The notes under the pieces were generated by a model that saw only the letters and a program-made list of their open reading frames with translations, searched no databases and was not told where the DNA came from. DNA of 64,000 nt, from the NCBI RefSeq assembly GCF_001544915.2, contig NZ_FCOE02000015.1:1-64000 (forward strand), read 5' to 3'. Positions 10,629 through 19,314 of the stretch are shown one piece after another; positions within the stretch are counted from its first letter, which is position 1, and each line of letters starts with the position of its first letter. Source of the DNA: Caballeronia pedi (lineage in GTDB: Bacteria > Pseudomonadota > Gammaproteobacteria > Burkholderiales > Burkholderiaceae). The translations under genes were made by a program, and so were the position numbers.

Positions 10629-10877
10629 ATGCCTAACTATCAACGCTACGACGTTCGTGGCGCTCGAAATTGTGCGAGGTGTGACCAAGGCCGGCGAACT
10701 TTGCTATCAGAAGCCGGCGGCAAGCGTAATCAGCTCGCCTTTGTCTTTTCGATTTTTGACGAATTGGTCATCTGGGATGTCGAGGCACAAGCTACGCGTT
10801 GGATTGATCACCCCACCGACCTCAGTCAACGATGGACGCTCCTTCGCGTTGCGCCGATAATCGAGCCGCTTCTATAG
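10629..10877 (+). CDS. Doubtful small ORF, 82 aa, no recognised family
   Basis: An ATG-initiated frame of 82 codons ends nine bases before the TPR gene. It has no clear ribosome-binding site, and an overlapping 81-codon frame exists in the same stretch, so at most one is real. The product (MPNYQRYDVRGARNC...) matches nothing I know. Its position would suit a leader gene or a decayed remnant. Confidence 0.2.
   Translation: MPNYQRYDVRGARNCARCDQGRRTLLSEAGGKRNQLAFVFSIFDELVIWDVEAQATRWIDHPTDLSQRWTLLRVAPIIEPLL
10853..10860 (+). promoter_or_regulatory. Possible FliA-type -10 element (GCCGATAA)
   Basis: GCCGATAA is an exact match to the enterobacterial sigma-28 -10 consensus and lies 26 bases before the first gene of a cluster that encodes its own FliA-type sigma factor. 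The expected TAAAGTTT-like -35 element is not present at the usual 11-base spacing, so this may be chance. Confidence 0.2.
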
Positions 10878-10886
10878 AGACTTTCC

Positions 10887-12044
10887 ATGCCGACTACTCC
10901 CGCACCCTCTCCGTCTAACGCTGCCCACGAGCTCGCCAAGTGGCTAGGATTTCTGGAACAGGATCCCCACAATCCAGGCCTGCTGCAGCAAGCCGCCTCG
11001 AGCGCCTTCGACGCAGGTCAGCCAGCGCTGTGTCAAAGCCTGATCGAGCGATACGCTTCGCACGCTTCGTTGCCGCCCGCGATGGTCAATCTTCAAGCGC
11101 TGCTCGCTCTGTCTGAAGGAGATTTTGAGGGCGCGTTGATTCACCTCGCCTCGCTCGAGGCCACTCATCATGCTCCGGTGCTCCGCTACAACATGGCGTA
11201 TGCCCATGCGATGCTGGAACGATATGACGCCGCGGCGGCTCTGCTGGACGAAACAGTGCTTGACGCGGTGCCTGCAGGGGTGACACTCGCCGTGCGGGTC
11301 GCGCATCATCAAGGCGAACTCGACCGGGCCATGGCGTTGGGAGAACGTCACGCGCGAGACGCCGTGATCGATGCCGGACTTCCGGGCGCACTCGCCTCAG
11401 CATGTTTCGACGCCGAGCGCCTCGAGAATGCGCGACGGTTCGCGCTACTCGCGCCCGACGCACCTGACAGCCAGACCGTGCTCGGTTTGCTCGCGCTGCA
11501 CGATGGCGCACAAGCCGAGGCAGAAGTTCTGCTGCGCCGCGCACTTACGGCATCCCCTAAAAGCGGGCGTGCCATGCTCGGCGTGGGCCTGTGTCAACTA
11601 ACGCAGCGGGACTTCGAGGGCGCGGCGGATACCCTCGATGCAGCCGCATCCGCGTTACAGCGTCACGCGGGATCGTGGGTGGCGGCAGCATGGGCCCATC
11701 TCTATAAATCGGATCTTGCAACCGCGCGCGCGCGATTCGAGCATGCCGCGATTGTGGATCGCGGATTGGCGGAGGCACCGGGCGGGCTCGCGGTGATCGC
11801 CTGTCGGGAAGGTCGCACAGAGGAGGCAAAAAGATTGGTCACTACGGCACTCCGACTCGATCGCAACTGCCTTGCTGCAGCGCTCGCGTCAAGCATGCTC
11901 GCTGCGAATGCGGGGGATCAGGCGCAGTCCGAGGCGATCCTGCAGCGTGCGCTCCGTAGTCCGTTCGGCGCTGACGGAGAGACGCTCAGTGAGCTGATAT
12001 CCCTTCGATCCCTGCGGACAGTCAACGAACATGGGAATTCGTAA
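10887..12044 (+). CDS. TPR-repeat protein heading the flagellar-type cluster
   Basis: The 385-aa product is composed almost entirely of helical TPR-like repeats, for example LxALxxGAQAEAEVLLRRAL and GVGLCQLTQRDFEGAADTL, with no signal peptide and no membrane segment, so it is predicted to be cytoplasmic. TPR proteins act as scaffolds or as chaperones of secreted substrates; in type III injectisomes the class II translocator chaperones are TPR proteins, but those are about half this length. It is the first gene of the train, 84 bases ahead of fliQ. It is not a standard flagellar gene. Role in assembly or substrate handling is inferred from location only. Confidence 0.8.
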   Translation: MPTTPAPSPSNAAHELAKWLGFLEQDPHNPGLLQQAASSAFDAGQPALCQSLIERYASHASLPPAMVNLQALLALSEGDFEGALIHLASLEATHHAPVLRYNMAYAHAMLERYDAAAALLDETVLDAVPAGVTLAVRVAHHQGELDRAMALGERHARDAVIDAGLPGALASACFDAERLENARRFALLAPDAPDSQTVLGLLALHDGAQAEAEVLLRRALTASPKSGRAMLGVGLCQLTQRDFEGAADTLDAAASALQRHAGSWVAAAWAHLYKSDLATARARFEHAAIVDRGLAEAPGGLAVIACREGRTEEAKRLVTTALRLDRNCLAAALASSMLAANAGDQAQSEAILQRALRSPFGADGETLSELISLRSLRTVNEHGNS

Positions 12045-12128
12045 TATTCGTAGCCACTCGTTACGACGCATTCAGTTTGATCGCTACAATCGCGCCCATC
12101 TCTCGGAATCGCTGGTAGAAGTCGAATC

Positions 12129-12395
12129 ATGTCCGCCGACCAGGCACTGCAATTCATGGCTCAAATGATGTGGGCGGGTCTCGTGATCGCCGGGCCCGTG
12201 CTTGCAGCTTGCCTGATCGTGGGTCTGACCGTCAGCGTGTTTCAGGTAGTCACGCAGCTTCAGGAAATGAGCCTGAGCTACGTGCCCAAGCTCGCGGTCG
12301 TCGCCATCGTGCTTGCGGTCATGGCGCCGTGGATGTTGAGTCGCCTCGCTCGTTTTGCGACTTCGCTTTATACCTTCATCCCTTCTCTGGGCTGA
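12129..12395 (+). CDS. fliQ: Flagellar-type export gate protein FliQ
   Basis: This 88-aa membrane protein has the two-helix hairpin of the FliQ/SctS family: hydrophobic segments at about residues 12-38 and 50-75, with the family core VGLTVSVFQVVTQLQEMSLSY between them. FliQ packs with FliP and FliR in the export gate at the centre of the basal body. Length is normal. It is followed by fliR after three bases, and the conventional fliP-fliQ-fliR adjacency is broken because fliP lies 18 kb downstream. Confidence 0.95.
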   Translation: MSADQALQFMAQMMWAGLVIAGPVLAACLIVGLTVSVFQVVTQLQEMSLSYVPKLAVVAIVLAVMAPWMLSRLARFATSLYTFIPSLG

Positions 12396-12398
12396 GCG

Positions 12399-13157
12399 AT
12401 GGCGATCCAAGTCACCACGAACTGGGCCCTGTGCGCATTGCTGCTTTCTCTCCGATTAGGATCACTATTCGTGATTGCGCCGCCCATGTCGCAATTGCGG
12501 GTACCCGTGCGCGTGCGTGTGTTGATTGCGCTCTCGCTCGCCGCCTGCATGGCCGATGCGAATTCCTCGACCGAGCTTCTCACACTAAGCAACGGTGACC
12601 TGGTGCTCGCGGCGTGCGTGGAACTGATGTTCGGGCTTGCGCTCGCCTTCGCTCTCCAGGCGATGTTCGCATCCCTATCGTTTGCCGGCCGCGTCATCGA
12701 CGTGCAAGCCGGTTTTGGGCTTGCGATGGTCATCGATCCCGGCTCACGTCAACAGGCGCCCTTGTTCGGCACGATTTTCATGCTCGTCGCAGGCGTGATC
12801 TTCTTTTCATCCAACGGTCTCAGCAGTCTGCTCAGACTACTCGCCACGCTCAGCCGTCTCTTTCCGCCAGGCCTGCTGGTGTTCAACGTCGGGCCACAGG
12901 AAATCATCGAGTATTTCGGCACGGTAATGGGTCTGGGTCTCGCCGCTGCCTCCGCGGTGATCTTGAGCCTCTTTCTGATCGACGTGTCGATCGCATTTCT
13001 TTCACGCACGCTGCCGCAGATGAACGCGCTGATGCTGGGACTTCAGGTGAAGACCGTCGTCACGCTCGTGGTCGCCTCGATGTCTCTTGGACTGATCGCG
13101 CCCGTCACGCTGCGCCTGCTCGACTCGGCGCTTCGCTTTGTTTCGTCGCTGGAGTAA
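12399..13157 (+). CDS. fliR: Flagellar-type export gate protein FliR
   Basis: The 252-aa protein has about six membrane segments and FliR/SctT hallmarks, including an early RLGSLFVIAPPMSQLRVPVR stretch and the FAGRVIDVQAGFGLAMVIDP loop typical of FliR. It would form the pore-lining gate with FliP and FliQ. Length is close to the family norm of about 260. It sits three bases after fliQ and three before flhB, consistent with translational coupling. Confidence 0.95.
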   Translation: MAIQVTTNWALCALLLSLRLGSLFVIAPPMSQLRVPVRVRVLIALSLAACMADANSSTELLTLSNGDLVLAACVELMFGLALAFALQAMFASLSFAGRVIDVQAGFGLAMVIDPGSRQQAPLFGTIFMLVAGVIFFSSNGLSSLLRLLATLSRLFPPGLLVFNVGPQEIIEYFGTVMGLGLAAASAVILSLFLIDVSIAFLSRTLPQMNALMLGLQVKTVVTLVVASMSLGLIAPVTLRLLDSALRFVSSLE

Positions 13158-13160
13158 GGG

Positions 13161-14231
13161 ATGTCGGCGGACGAACAAAACAGATCCGAGCAGGCCACCG
13201 CGTACAAGCTCGAGCAAGCCCGCAAAAAGGGCATGGTGGCTCGCAGCCCGGATGCAGGCGTCGTCCTGGGTCTGGCAGGGTTCGGAGGATATCTGTGGGC
13301 GCGCGGCGATCGACTCGCCGCTCGACTCGCCGCGCTCGATGCGCGCGCGCTGCACGATGCTGCCTACCTGGCGTCGAACGGACAGGCGGTGCTGACGCTG
13401 GCGGAATCTCTCGCGAAGCAAACGGCACACCTCGTCGCCCCGCTCGTCGGCGTTTCGGTCGGTGCCGCGCTGCTCGGATCTGTCATGCAGACGGGGCTCC
13501 TGTTTGCGCCGAGTGCGCTGAAAGCGGACATGAGTCGCTTGAACCCCGCACAAGGGTTCAAGCGCATTTTCTCCATGCAGTCCTTGATCGAGGCCGCGAA
13601 AGCCTGCATCAAGATGCTCGTGTATGGCGTCATCATCTGGCGCTTCATTGCGTCGATCGTGACGACATCGGTTCATGCGCCGCTCTCCACTTCAGCCCTG
13701 TGCGTCGCATTGCTGCGCCAATGTCTGAGCCTGTGCACCGCACTGCTTTGCGCAGCCGTCGTGTTCGCGCTGATCGACCAGGTCATCGTGCGCCGCGCGT
13801 TCGCCAAGAAGATGCGCATGAGCCGCCACGAGATTCGTCAGGAACACAAGCAGCGCGAAGGGGATCCACGTATCAGGCAACGGCGCAGACAACTACAGCG
13901 CGAGTTGCTGCAACGCTCGGCCAGTATGAGAAACATGCGCCAGGCCGATGTGCTCGTCACCAATCCAACGCACTTCGCCGTTGCGCTCAAATATGACTCA
14001 GCAACGATGGCCGCGCCGGAGCTCATCGCGCGCGGCGCCGGTGACTTCGCGCTGCGACTGAAGCGCCTCGCATTCGTCTACAGCGTGCCCGTGATCGAAT
14101 CGAAGATGCTCGCTCGCCAACTCTATCGTGATGCGGCCTTCGAACGCGAAATTCCCGCGCATCTGTTCCGCGAAGCCGCAGCGGTATATTTGCGCGCCAA
14201 GCGCGCGCCTTCGCAGCGAGGTCAAGTATGA
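13161..14231 (+). CDS. flhB: Flagellar-type export switch protein FlhB
   Basis: This 356-aa protein has the FlhB/SctU layout: a short charged N-terminus (DEQNRSEQATAYKLEQARKK), four membrane segments, then a soluble cytoplasmic domain with the autocleavage motif NPTH at residues 268-271. In the family, cleavage between N and P switches export from rod/hook to later substrates. The intact NPTH shows the specificity switch is retained although no filament substrate is encoded nearby. The stop overlaps the flhA start by four bases. Confidence 0.96.
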   Translation: MSADEQNRSEQATAYKLEQARKKGMVARSPDAGVVLGLAGFGGYLWARGDRLAARLAALDARALHDAAYLASNGQAVLTLAESLAKQTAHLVAPLVGVSVGAALLGSVMQTGLLFAPSALKADMSRLNPAQGFKRIFSMQSLIEAAKACIKMLVYGVIIWRFIASIVTTSVHAPLSTSALCVALLRQCLSLCTALLCAAVVFALIDQVIVRRAFAKKMRMSRHEIRQEHKQREGDPRIRQRRRQLQRELLQRSASMRNMRQADVLVTNPTHFAVALKYDSATMAAPELIARGAGDFALRLKRLAFVYSVPVIESKMLARQLYRDAAFEREIPAHLFREAAAVYLRAKRAPSQRGQV

Positions 14232-16360
14232 TCGGCTTGCTGGCACGCTTGCGCCATCAGTCGGATCTCGCGCTGGTGCTCGGCGTGGTCGTGATCCTGC
14301 TCATCCTGTTCACGCCGATTCCCGCGGGTGCGCTCGATTTTTTCATCATCGTGAATTTCGCCTTCGCGTTCACGATTCTGCTGCTCACGTTTTACGTGCT
14401 GCGCCCGGTCGACTTTTCGACCTTCCCTTCGCTGCTGCTGATCGCAACGCTCTTCCGGCTGTCACTCAATATTGCGGCGACCCGGCTCATTCTGTCCGGC
14501 GCGTCGGCAGGCCAGGTAATCGCGGCGATCGGTGAGTTCGTCGTGCAGGGCAATTTCGTAATCGGCCTGATCGTCTTCTTCATCTTGATCGTCGTGCAGT
14601 ACGTGGTGGTGACCGCCGGTGCGCAACGCGTCTCAGAAGTGGCCGCGCGCTTCGTGCTCGACGCCATGCCGGGTCAGCAGATGAGCATCGACGCCGATCT
14701 GAACATGGGTCTCATCGATCAGGATGAAGCCAAACGCCGGCGCAAGGATCTCGAGAAGGAAGCGGGTTTCTACGGGTCAATGGACGGCGCAAGCAAGTTC
14801 GTCAAGGGCGATGCCATCGCCGGCATCGTCATCCTGCTCATCGATATCCTCGGCGGCTGGGCGGTGGGCGTCGCTCAAATGGGCATGTCGCTCGGCGAGG
14901 CCATGCGTATCTTCACACTGCTGACCATTGGTGATGGCATCGTTACCCAGGTGCCCGCGCTCGTGATCTCGGTGGCCACCGGCATCATCGTGACGCGCTC
15001 CTCGGCTGATGGGAAACTGAGCAACGAGGTATTACGCCAGCTCGTCAGGTTCCCCAAGATTCAGTTTCTCGTGATCGGTGCGGTCGCGGCGCTCCTCCTG
15101 CTGCCGGGCATGCCCAAGTGGCCCCTGGTGCTGCTTGCGGCGCTGGCGCTCGCCGGGCGTTTCGCGATCAAGCACGCATCCGCCTCGAGCGACGGCTCGG
15201 CGGCAACCTCGAAGTCCGGAGAAAGTACGGCGGGCACAGATGAAGCCGACAACGCAGCCACGCCGCTCGCAGCAATCGAGGTCCGCTTCGGCTCTTCCAT
15301 CAGCGCCGCCTGGATGCCGATGCAGACGGTATTGGCCGACCGCATCGCCGCTTTTCGCACTCAATTCGCGGAGGAACTCGGCCTGGTGGTGCCGCCGGTG
15401 GTGTTTCGCGACGGACCCGAACTACCGGTCAACGACTATCGCGTCAGCATTTTTGGCAGCCGCTTCGGTCAATCGGCGCTCCATCCAGAGCGTACCCTCG
15501 CGATCAACGCACGCGCCGAACCGGTCCCGATCGCCGGTATCGCCACACGCGATCCGGCCTTCGGCATGGCCGCCGTCTGGATCGAGCAGGCGCAACAGGC
15601 CGAGGCAAGAGCGCGCGGCTACACCAATGTCGACCCGATTACCGTCCTGATCACACACGTCACGGAGGTGATTCGTGCCAACGCGCCGCAACTGCTCTCG
15701 CGCGCGGTGCTCATGACGATGCTCGAAAGCGTGCGCACGCGACAGCCCGGTCTCGTGGAGGAACTCGTGCCGAATATGCTTTCGGTCGGCGACGTGCAGC
15801 AAGTCCTGCAAGGTTTGCTCGCCGAGCATGTCCCGATTCGAAACATCGACCTCATCGTCGAAACGCTCGCCAACTACGGACGTCACGAGAAGAATCCAGT
15901 CTTGCTCACGGAAACGGTGCGGCAAAAACTGGGACACGTGATCTGTCAGACCGCGCAAGGCGAGCATGAGACGCTCGCCGTCCTCACGCTCGACCCCGTA
16001 CTCGAGGCAAGCATCGCGCAGAATCTGAACAGTGCCGACGGGAACGCCTCGTTTCTGCTCGATCCACGCTCGGCCGAGGCTTTCCTGTCGCGTCTTCTAA
16101 CACAATCGGACGTCATGATGCGACAAGGCCTGACGCCCGTACTGCTGTGTCGTCCCGACATCCGTCGACACCTCAAGACATTCACGCGGCGCACCGTGCC
16201 ACGCCTCGTCGTCCTGTCGATGAACGAAGTACCGCATCAGATCAATCTGCGCTCGTTTGCCATGGTTGCGCTGAATGCAAGCCCGCCCAACACGCCACGC
16301 GGCGCTCAGTCAGCAACCGGGCAGCAGTCGAACCCGCCTTCCGTACCAGTTGCGGCGTGA
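14228..16360 (+). CDS. flhA: Flagellar-type export gate protein FlhA
   Basis: The 710-aa product has eight N-terminal membrane segments and the FHIPEP-family signature around EVAARFVLDAMPGQQMSIDA followed by the DEAKRRRKDLEKEAGFYGSM block. A ~350-residue soluble C-terminal domain follows; in the family it forms a nonameric ring that docks chaperone-substrate complexes. Length is normal. A Ser/Thr/Glu-rich linker precedes the cytoplasmic domain (about residues 315-340). No flhF or flhG follows, unlike most polar-flagellar operons. It overlaps flhB by four bases. Confidence 0.96.
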   Translation: MIGLLARLRHQSDLALVLGVVVILLILFTPIPAGALDFFIIVNFAFAFTILLLTFYVLRPVDFSTFPSLLLIATLFRLSLNIAATRLILSGASAGQVIAAIGEFVVQGNFVIGLIVFFILIVVQYVVVTAGAQRVSEVAARFVLDAMPGQQMSIDADLNMGLIDQDEAKRRRKDLEKEAGFYGSMDGASKFVKGDAIAGIVILLIDILGGWAVGVAQMGMSLGEAMRIFTLLTIGDGIVTQVPALVISVATGIIVTRSSADGKLSNEVLRQLVRFPKIQFLVIGAVAALLLLPGMPKWPLVLLAALALAGRFAIKHASASSDGSAATSKSGESTAGTDEADNAATPLAAIEVRFGSSISAAWMPMQTVLADRIAAFRTQFAEELGLVVPPVVFRDGPELPVNDYRVSIFGSRFGQSALHPERTLAINARAEPVPIAGIATRDPAFGMAAVWIEQAQQAEARARGYTNVDPITVLITHVTEVIRANAPQLLSRAVLMTMLESVRTRQPGLVEELVPNMLSVGDVQQVLQGLLAEHVPIRNIDLIVETLANYGRHEKNPVLLTETVRQKLGHVICQTAQGEHETLAVLTLDPVLEASIAQNLNSADGNASFLLDPRSAEAFLSRLLTQSDVMMRQGLTPVLLCRPDIRRHLKTFTRRTVPRLVVLSMNEVPHQINLRSFAMVALNASPPNTPRGAQSATGQQSNPPSVPVAA

Positions 16361-16408
16361 TGCTCACTCCGGTTTCCGAATCACGTTTCGAACAAAATAT
16401 CAGCTCAT

Positions 16409-17110
16409 ATGGACAAGATCATGGCGCTCGGCGCCAATCTCATCGCACTGGAGACGCGCCGTGTGGAGACTGCGGGTCACAACGTGGCGAACGCGGCCAC
16501 ATCCGGCTTCAAACGGGAAGTCGCTTTCGACGACATGATTGACTCGGTCTCGCCATCAAGCGCGCGTACGCCCACCTTCAAGGTCGCGACAGACTTCTCA
16601 GCAGGCAAGCTCGTTCACACGGGCGATCCGTTCGATCTGTCGATAAGCGGAGACGGATTCTTCGAGGTTGCCACGCCGAACGGCCCCGCTTACACGCGAC
16701 TGGGCGCGCTGACACGCGACGATTCGGGCCGCTTGCTTACCCGCAACGGTTGGCCGCTTCAAGGCTCGGCCGGCGATGTGGTCGTGACCTCTACCAACTG
16801 GCACGTCGAGCCCGATGGAACGGTCATCGACGCCGGCAATCCGGTGGCGACCCTAAAGGTCGTCGCGTTTGACGATCCGTCGAAACTGCGGCGCCTGGAC
16901 GGCGGCTTTTTCGTCGCCGACGCCGCGAACCCGGTGAGCGTCGATGATCTACAGGTCCGTCAAGGCTTCGTCGAATCATCGAATGTCACGCTCGCCAACG
17001 ACATGATTCAGATGATGGCGGCGATGCGCCGTATCGAGTCCGGCCAGAAGATCGTGCACGCCTACGACGACATGATGGGCACCGTGCTGCAACGTCTCGG
17101 AGACATGTAA
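16409..17110 (+). CDS. flgF: Proximal rod protein FlgF
   Basis: The 233-aa protein has the rod/hook N-terminal pattern (GANLIALETRRVETAGHNVANAATSGFKRE) and the C-terminal amphipathic helix (GFVESSNVTLANDMIQMMAAMRRIESGQ) typical of FlgF. It would be exported through this apparatus and polymerise as part of the rod in the periplasm. It is a little shorter than the usual ~250 residues. It starts 48 bases after flhA and two bases before flgG. Confidence 0.92.
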   Translation: MDKIMALGANLIALETRRVETAGHNVANAATSGFKREVAFDDMIDSVSPSSARTPTFKVATDFSAGKLVHTGDPFDLSISGDGFFEVATPNGPAYTRLGALTRDDSGRLLTRNGWPLQGSAGDVVVTSTNWHVEPDGTVIDAGNPVATLKVVAFDDPSKLRRLDGGFFVADAANPVSVDDLQVRQGFVESSNVTLANDMIQMMAAMRRIESGQKIVHAYDDMMGTVLQRLGDM

Positions 17111-17112
17111 TC

Positions 17113-17904
17113 TTGAATAACGTCTTCTATATCGGTGCCACGGGGCTCAACGCTCAGCAGACCGCCGTCGACATCACGGCGAACAACATCGCGAACATGA
17201 ATACGGCCTCGTTCAAGCGTGGCATCGTATCGTTTTCCGAATTGCTGACCGGAAGCGCTCAGCGCACAGATGCGCGCTCCCCAGACCTCACCAATAGCCA
17301 TGGCGTGTCCACGGCATCCGGGGTCGTGGCTGACCCGACTTTGCATAGTTTCGTGCCCGGCTCACTGCACGCGACCGGCAACGCACTGGACGTCGCAATC
17401 AAGGGCGACGGATTCATCGAACTCGGCGCGGACTCCACCTCGGGCGAAACCCGGTTGTGGCGCGGCGGCACCCTGCACGTGGGCGCAGACGGCTTTCTCG
17501 CCGCGCCCAACGGTCAAGCGCTCAAGGCGATGATCTCCGTGCCCCGCGATGCGACTGACATCACCATCGGCACCGAGGGTCAGGTCACGGCAGTCGTGCC
17601 CAATCAAAGCGAGCCGCTCGAACTTGGGCAGATTGAACTCGTAACTGTTTCGGACACGCGCGTGCTTCAGTCGGAAAGCGATGGCATATTTCGCGCTCAG
17701 GATGACAGTCTGACGCTCACGCGCGCGAAGCCCGGCGACGATATCAGCAGCACGATCGTGCAGGGCTACAGCGAGGGATCGAATGTCTCGTTATCCGATG
17801 AGCTCGTGAGCCTCATGCTTTTTCAACGTGCCTATGCGGCCAATGCCCGGCTCGTTCAGGTAGGCGATGAGCTGATGTCGATCGCCAACGGATTGAAGCG
17901 GTGA
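17113..17904 (+). CDS. flgG: Distal rod protein FlgG
   Basis: The 263-aa product has the normal FlgG length and architecture: N-terminal helix with AVDITANNIANMNTASFKRG, a central D1 domain with NALDVAIKGDGFIEL, and a C-terminal GSNVSLSDELVSLMLFQRAY helix. I chose the TTG at 17113 as start because it gives the canonical N-terminus right after flgF. FlgG forms the distal rod that crosses the P and L rings. Its stop overlaps the flgA start. Confidence 0.93.
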   Translation: MNNVFYIGATGLNAQQTAVDITANNIANMNTASFKRGIVSFSELLTGSAQRTDARSPDLTNSHGVSTASGVVADPTLHSFVPGSLHATGNALDVAIKGDGFIELGADSTSGETRLWRGGTLHVGADGFLAAPNGQALKAMISVPRDATDITIGTEGQVTAVVPNQSEPLELGQIELVTVSDTRVLQSESDGIFRAQDDSLTLTRAKPGDDISSTIVQGYSEGSNVSLSDELVSLMLFQRAYAANARLVQVGDELMSIANGLKR

Positions 17905-18722
17905 TGATGCCCGCAATCAGACAGCGTCCGAGTGCGCGCGGACGCTTTTCGAGGCGTGACACACGTTACGGACATCTGGCCGCGGTGCGCTGCGCGGTTC
18001 TGGCGTTGTCGGCGCTCGCATCCCCGGAAAAGTATGCTCAGAACCGGCCGGTCGAGTTTTTCGACAGGGCATACGTGACCGAGAACGTGGTGCGCTTGCG
18101 CAACGTAGCCAACGTCACCGCTTTGCCTTTGGAATGGCAAGAGGCCGCGGCATCGCTGGTCGTTGCTACCCTACCGGAACGCGCTGGCCGCCTCGAAATC
18201 GGCGTGCAGGCACTGGCCCGGACCGTGCGCCGCGAAATGCCAGGTCTTACTCCGTGGTTTCAAGCCAAGCCCGATGCCTCCGGGTTCGTGGTCGTACTGC
18301 GGGCGCCCTACCTTGCCCAATTCGCCACACCGGATGGCGAACAAGGGGCGTCAAAAGAAGGCCACGCTTGCATGCGCGTGAAGGAAAGCGTCCAAGCGGC
18401 GAACGCCATTCGTCTCGCGGATGTCGAGGCTACTCGCGTGTCCTGCGGCGCCGGTAGCCTCCGCCGGGTTGCATACGCACGTGATACGCGCCTGGTGCGA
18501 GCGGTCGATGAGCTTGCCCCTGGAGATCTCATCCCTGCGCTGCCCGTGTCGAAACTGGCTCAGGTCCGCCGAGGGGAACCCATGACGCTCGTCGCGTCTT
18601 CGGGCGGCGTCACCATTTCGCACCGCATGATTGCTCAGGTCGACCAGCCCGCCCGAGTCATCGCCGCGCTGGCGTCCGAAGCTGAGGCCATCTCCACGCA
18701 CGTCTCGGTAAGACAGCCATGA
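17904..18722 (+). CDS. flgA: P-ring assembly chaperone FlgA, divergent
   Basis: This 272-aa protein lies between flgG and flgH, where a P-ring chaperone is expected. The C-terminal half has the FlgA SAF-like pattern: ARDTRLVRAVDELAPGDLI, a run around SKLAQVRRGEPMTLVASSGG, and VTISHRMIAQ. A weak hydrophobic segment near residues 24-41 could be a signal peptide but is preceded by an unusually long Arg-rich stretch, so the true start may lie further in. Divergent but plausible; assignment rests on the C-terminal motif and context. Confidence 0.75.
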   Translation: MMPAIRQRPSARGRFSRRDTRYGHLAAVRCAVLALSALASPEKYAQNRPVEFFDRAYVTENVVRLRNVANVTALPLEWQEAAASLVVATLPERAGRLEIGVQALARTVRREMPGLTPWFQAKPDASGFVVVLRAPYLAQFATPDGEQGASKEGHACMRVKESVQAANAIRLADVEATRVSCGAGSLRRVAYARDTRLVRAVDELAPGDLIPALPVSKLAQVRRGEPMTLVASSGGVTISHRMIAQVDQPARVIAALASEAEAISTHVSVRQP

Positions 18723-19309
18723 CGGGATATTCACGCTTTCTTTCTGGCACAGCGCTTCTCGTCACCCTCCTCGCGACAACTCACGCGCGTGCGACCAATC
18801 TGTTCGACGCAGATGGGTTCCAGTCCATGACGGCAGACCGGCGTGCCGCGAAACCAGGCGACCTCATCACCGTGCTGGTCTATGAGACCTCATCGGCAAG
18901 CAACAGTGCCGACACGTCCACCAACACGGGGTTCGCGGTCAACGGCAAAGTATCAACGCTGTATGCCGGCGCAAACATGGCGCAGGTCGGCGCGGGCGAC
19001 AACTACGGCGGCAAGGGCAAGATTGAGCGCTCGGGGCGCTTGCTCGCACAGATCAGCGCGACTGTGATCGACGTGCAGGCGAACGGCGATCTGATTGTCT
19101 CCGGCGATCAGAACATTGACGTCAATGGCGAAAAAACCAAGATTCGCCTGAAGGGGCGCGTGCGTCCCGTGGACGTCGCGCAGAACAATACAGTGCTGTC
19201 CAACCGCCTGGCCGATGTGCAGATCGACTATACCGGCGAAGGGTTCATCACTGATCGGTCACGTCCGGGTCTGATCCCGCGTTTGTTTGCATGGCTCGGA
19301 TTATGGTGA
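18719..19309 (+). CDS. flgH: L-ring protein FlgH lacking the lipoprotein cysteine
   Basis: The 196-aa protein matches the FlgH core: FDADGFQSMTADRRAAKPGD, LLAQISATVIDVQANGDL, VSGDQNIDVNGEK and the YTGEGFITDRSRPG tail. FlgH normally is an outer-membrane lipoprotein with an LSGC-type lipobox. Here the N-terminus is an ordinary Sec signal (GTALLVTLLATTHARA) cleaved before TNLF, and there is no cysteine anywhere in the protein. It is also shorter than the usual ~225-230 residues at the N-terminus. The ring may therefore be held without a lipid anchor. It overlaps flgA by four bases. Confidence 0.93.
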   Translation: MTGYSRFLSGTALLVTLLATTHARATNLFDADGFQSMTADRRAAKPGDLITVLVYETSSASNSADTSTNTGFAVNGKVSTLYAGANMAQVGAGDNYGGKGKIERSGRLLAQISATVIDVQANGDLIVSGDQNIDVNGEKTKIRLKGRVRPVDVAQNNTVLSNRLADVQIDYTGEGFITDRSRPGLIPRLFAWLGLW

Positions 19310-19314
19310 AATTT

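Larger units (their letters stand above)
10486..10886. other. Divergent intergenic region, YD protein / flagellar-type cluster
   Basis: About 400 bases lie between the divergent starts of the YD-repeat gene and the first TPR gene. The part near 10590-10680 is noticeably richer in A/T than the flanks. It should hold promoters for both directions. The only recognisable element is a GCCGATAA octamer at 10853-10860, and one doubtful small open frame runs through it. Confidence 0.6.

Noticed and set aside
12614-13996. 460-codon frame overlapping fliR and flhB
   Set aside because: Arg-rich out-of-frame reading of two clear membrane-protein genes in GC-rich DNA.
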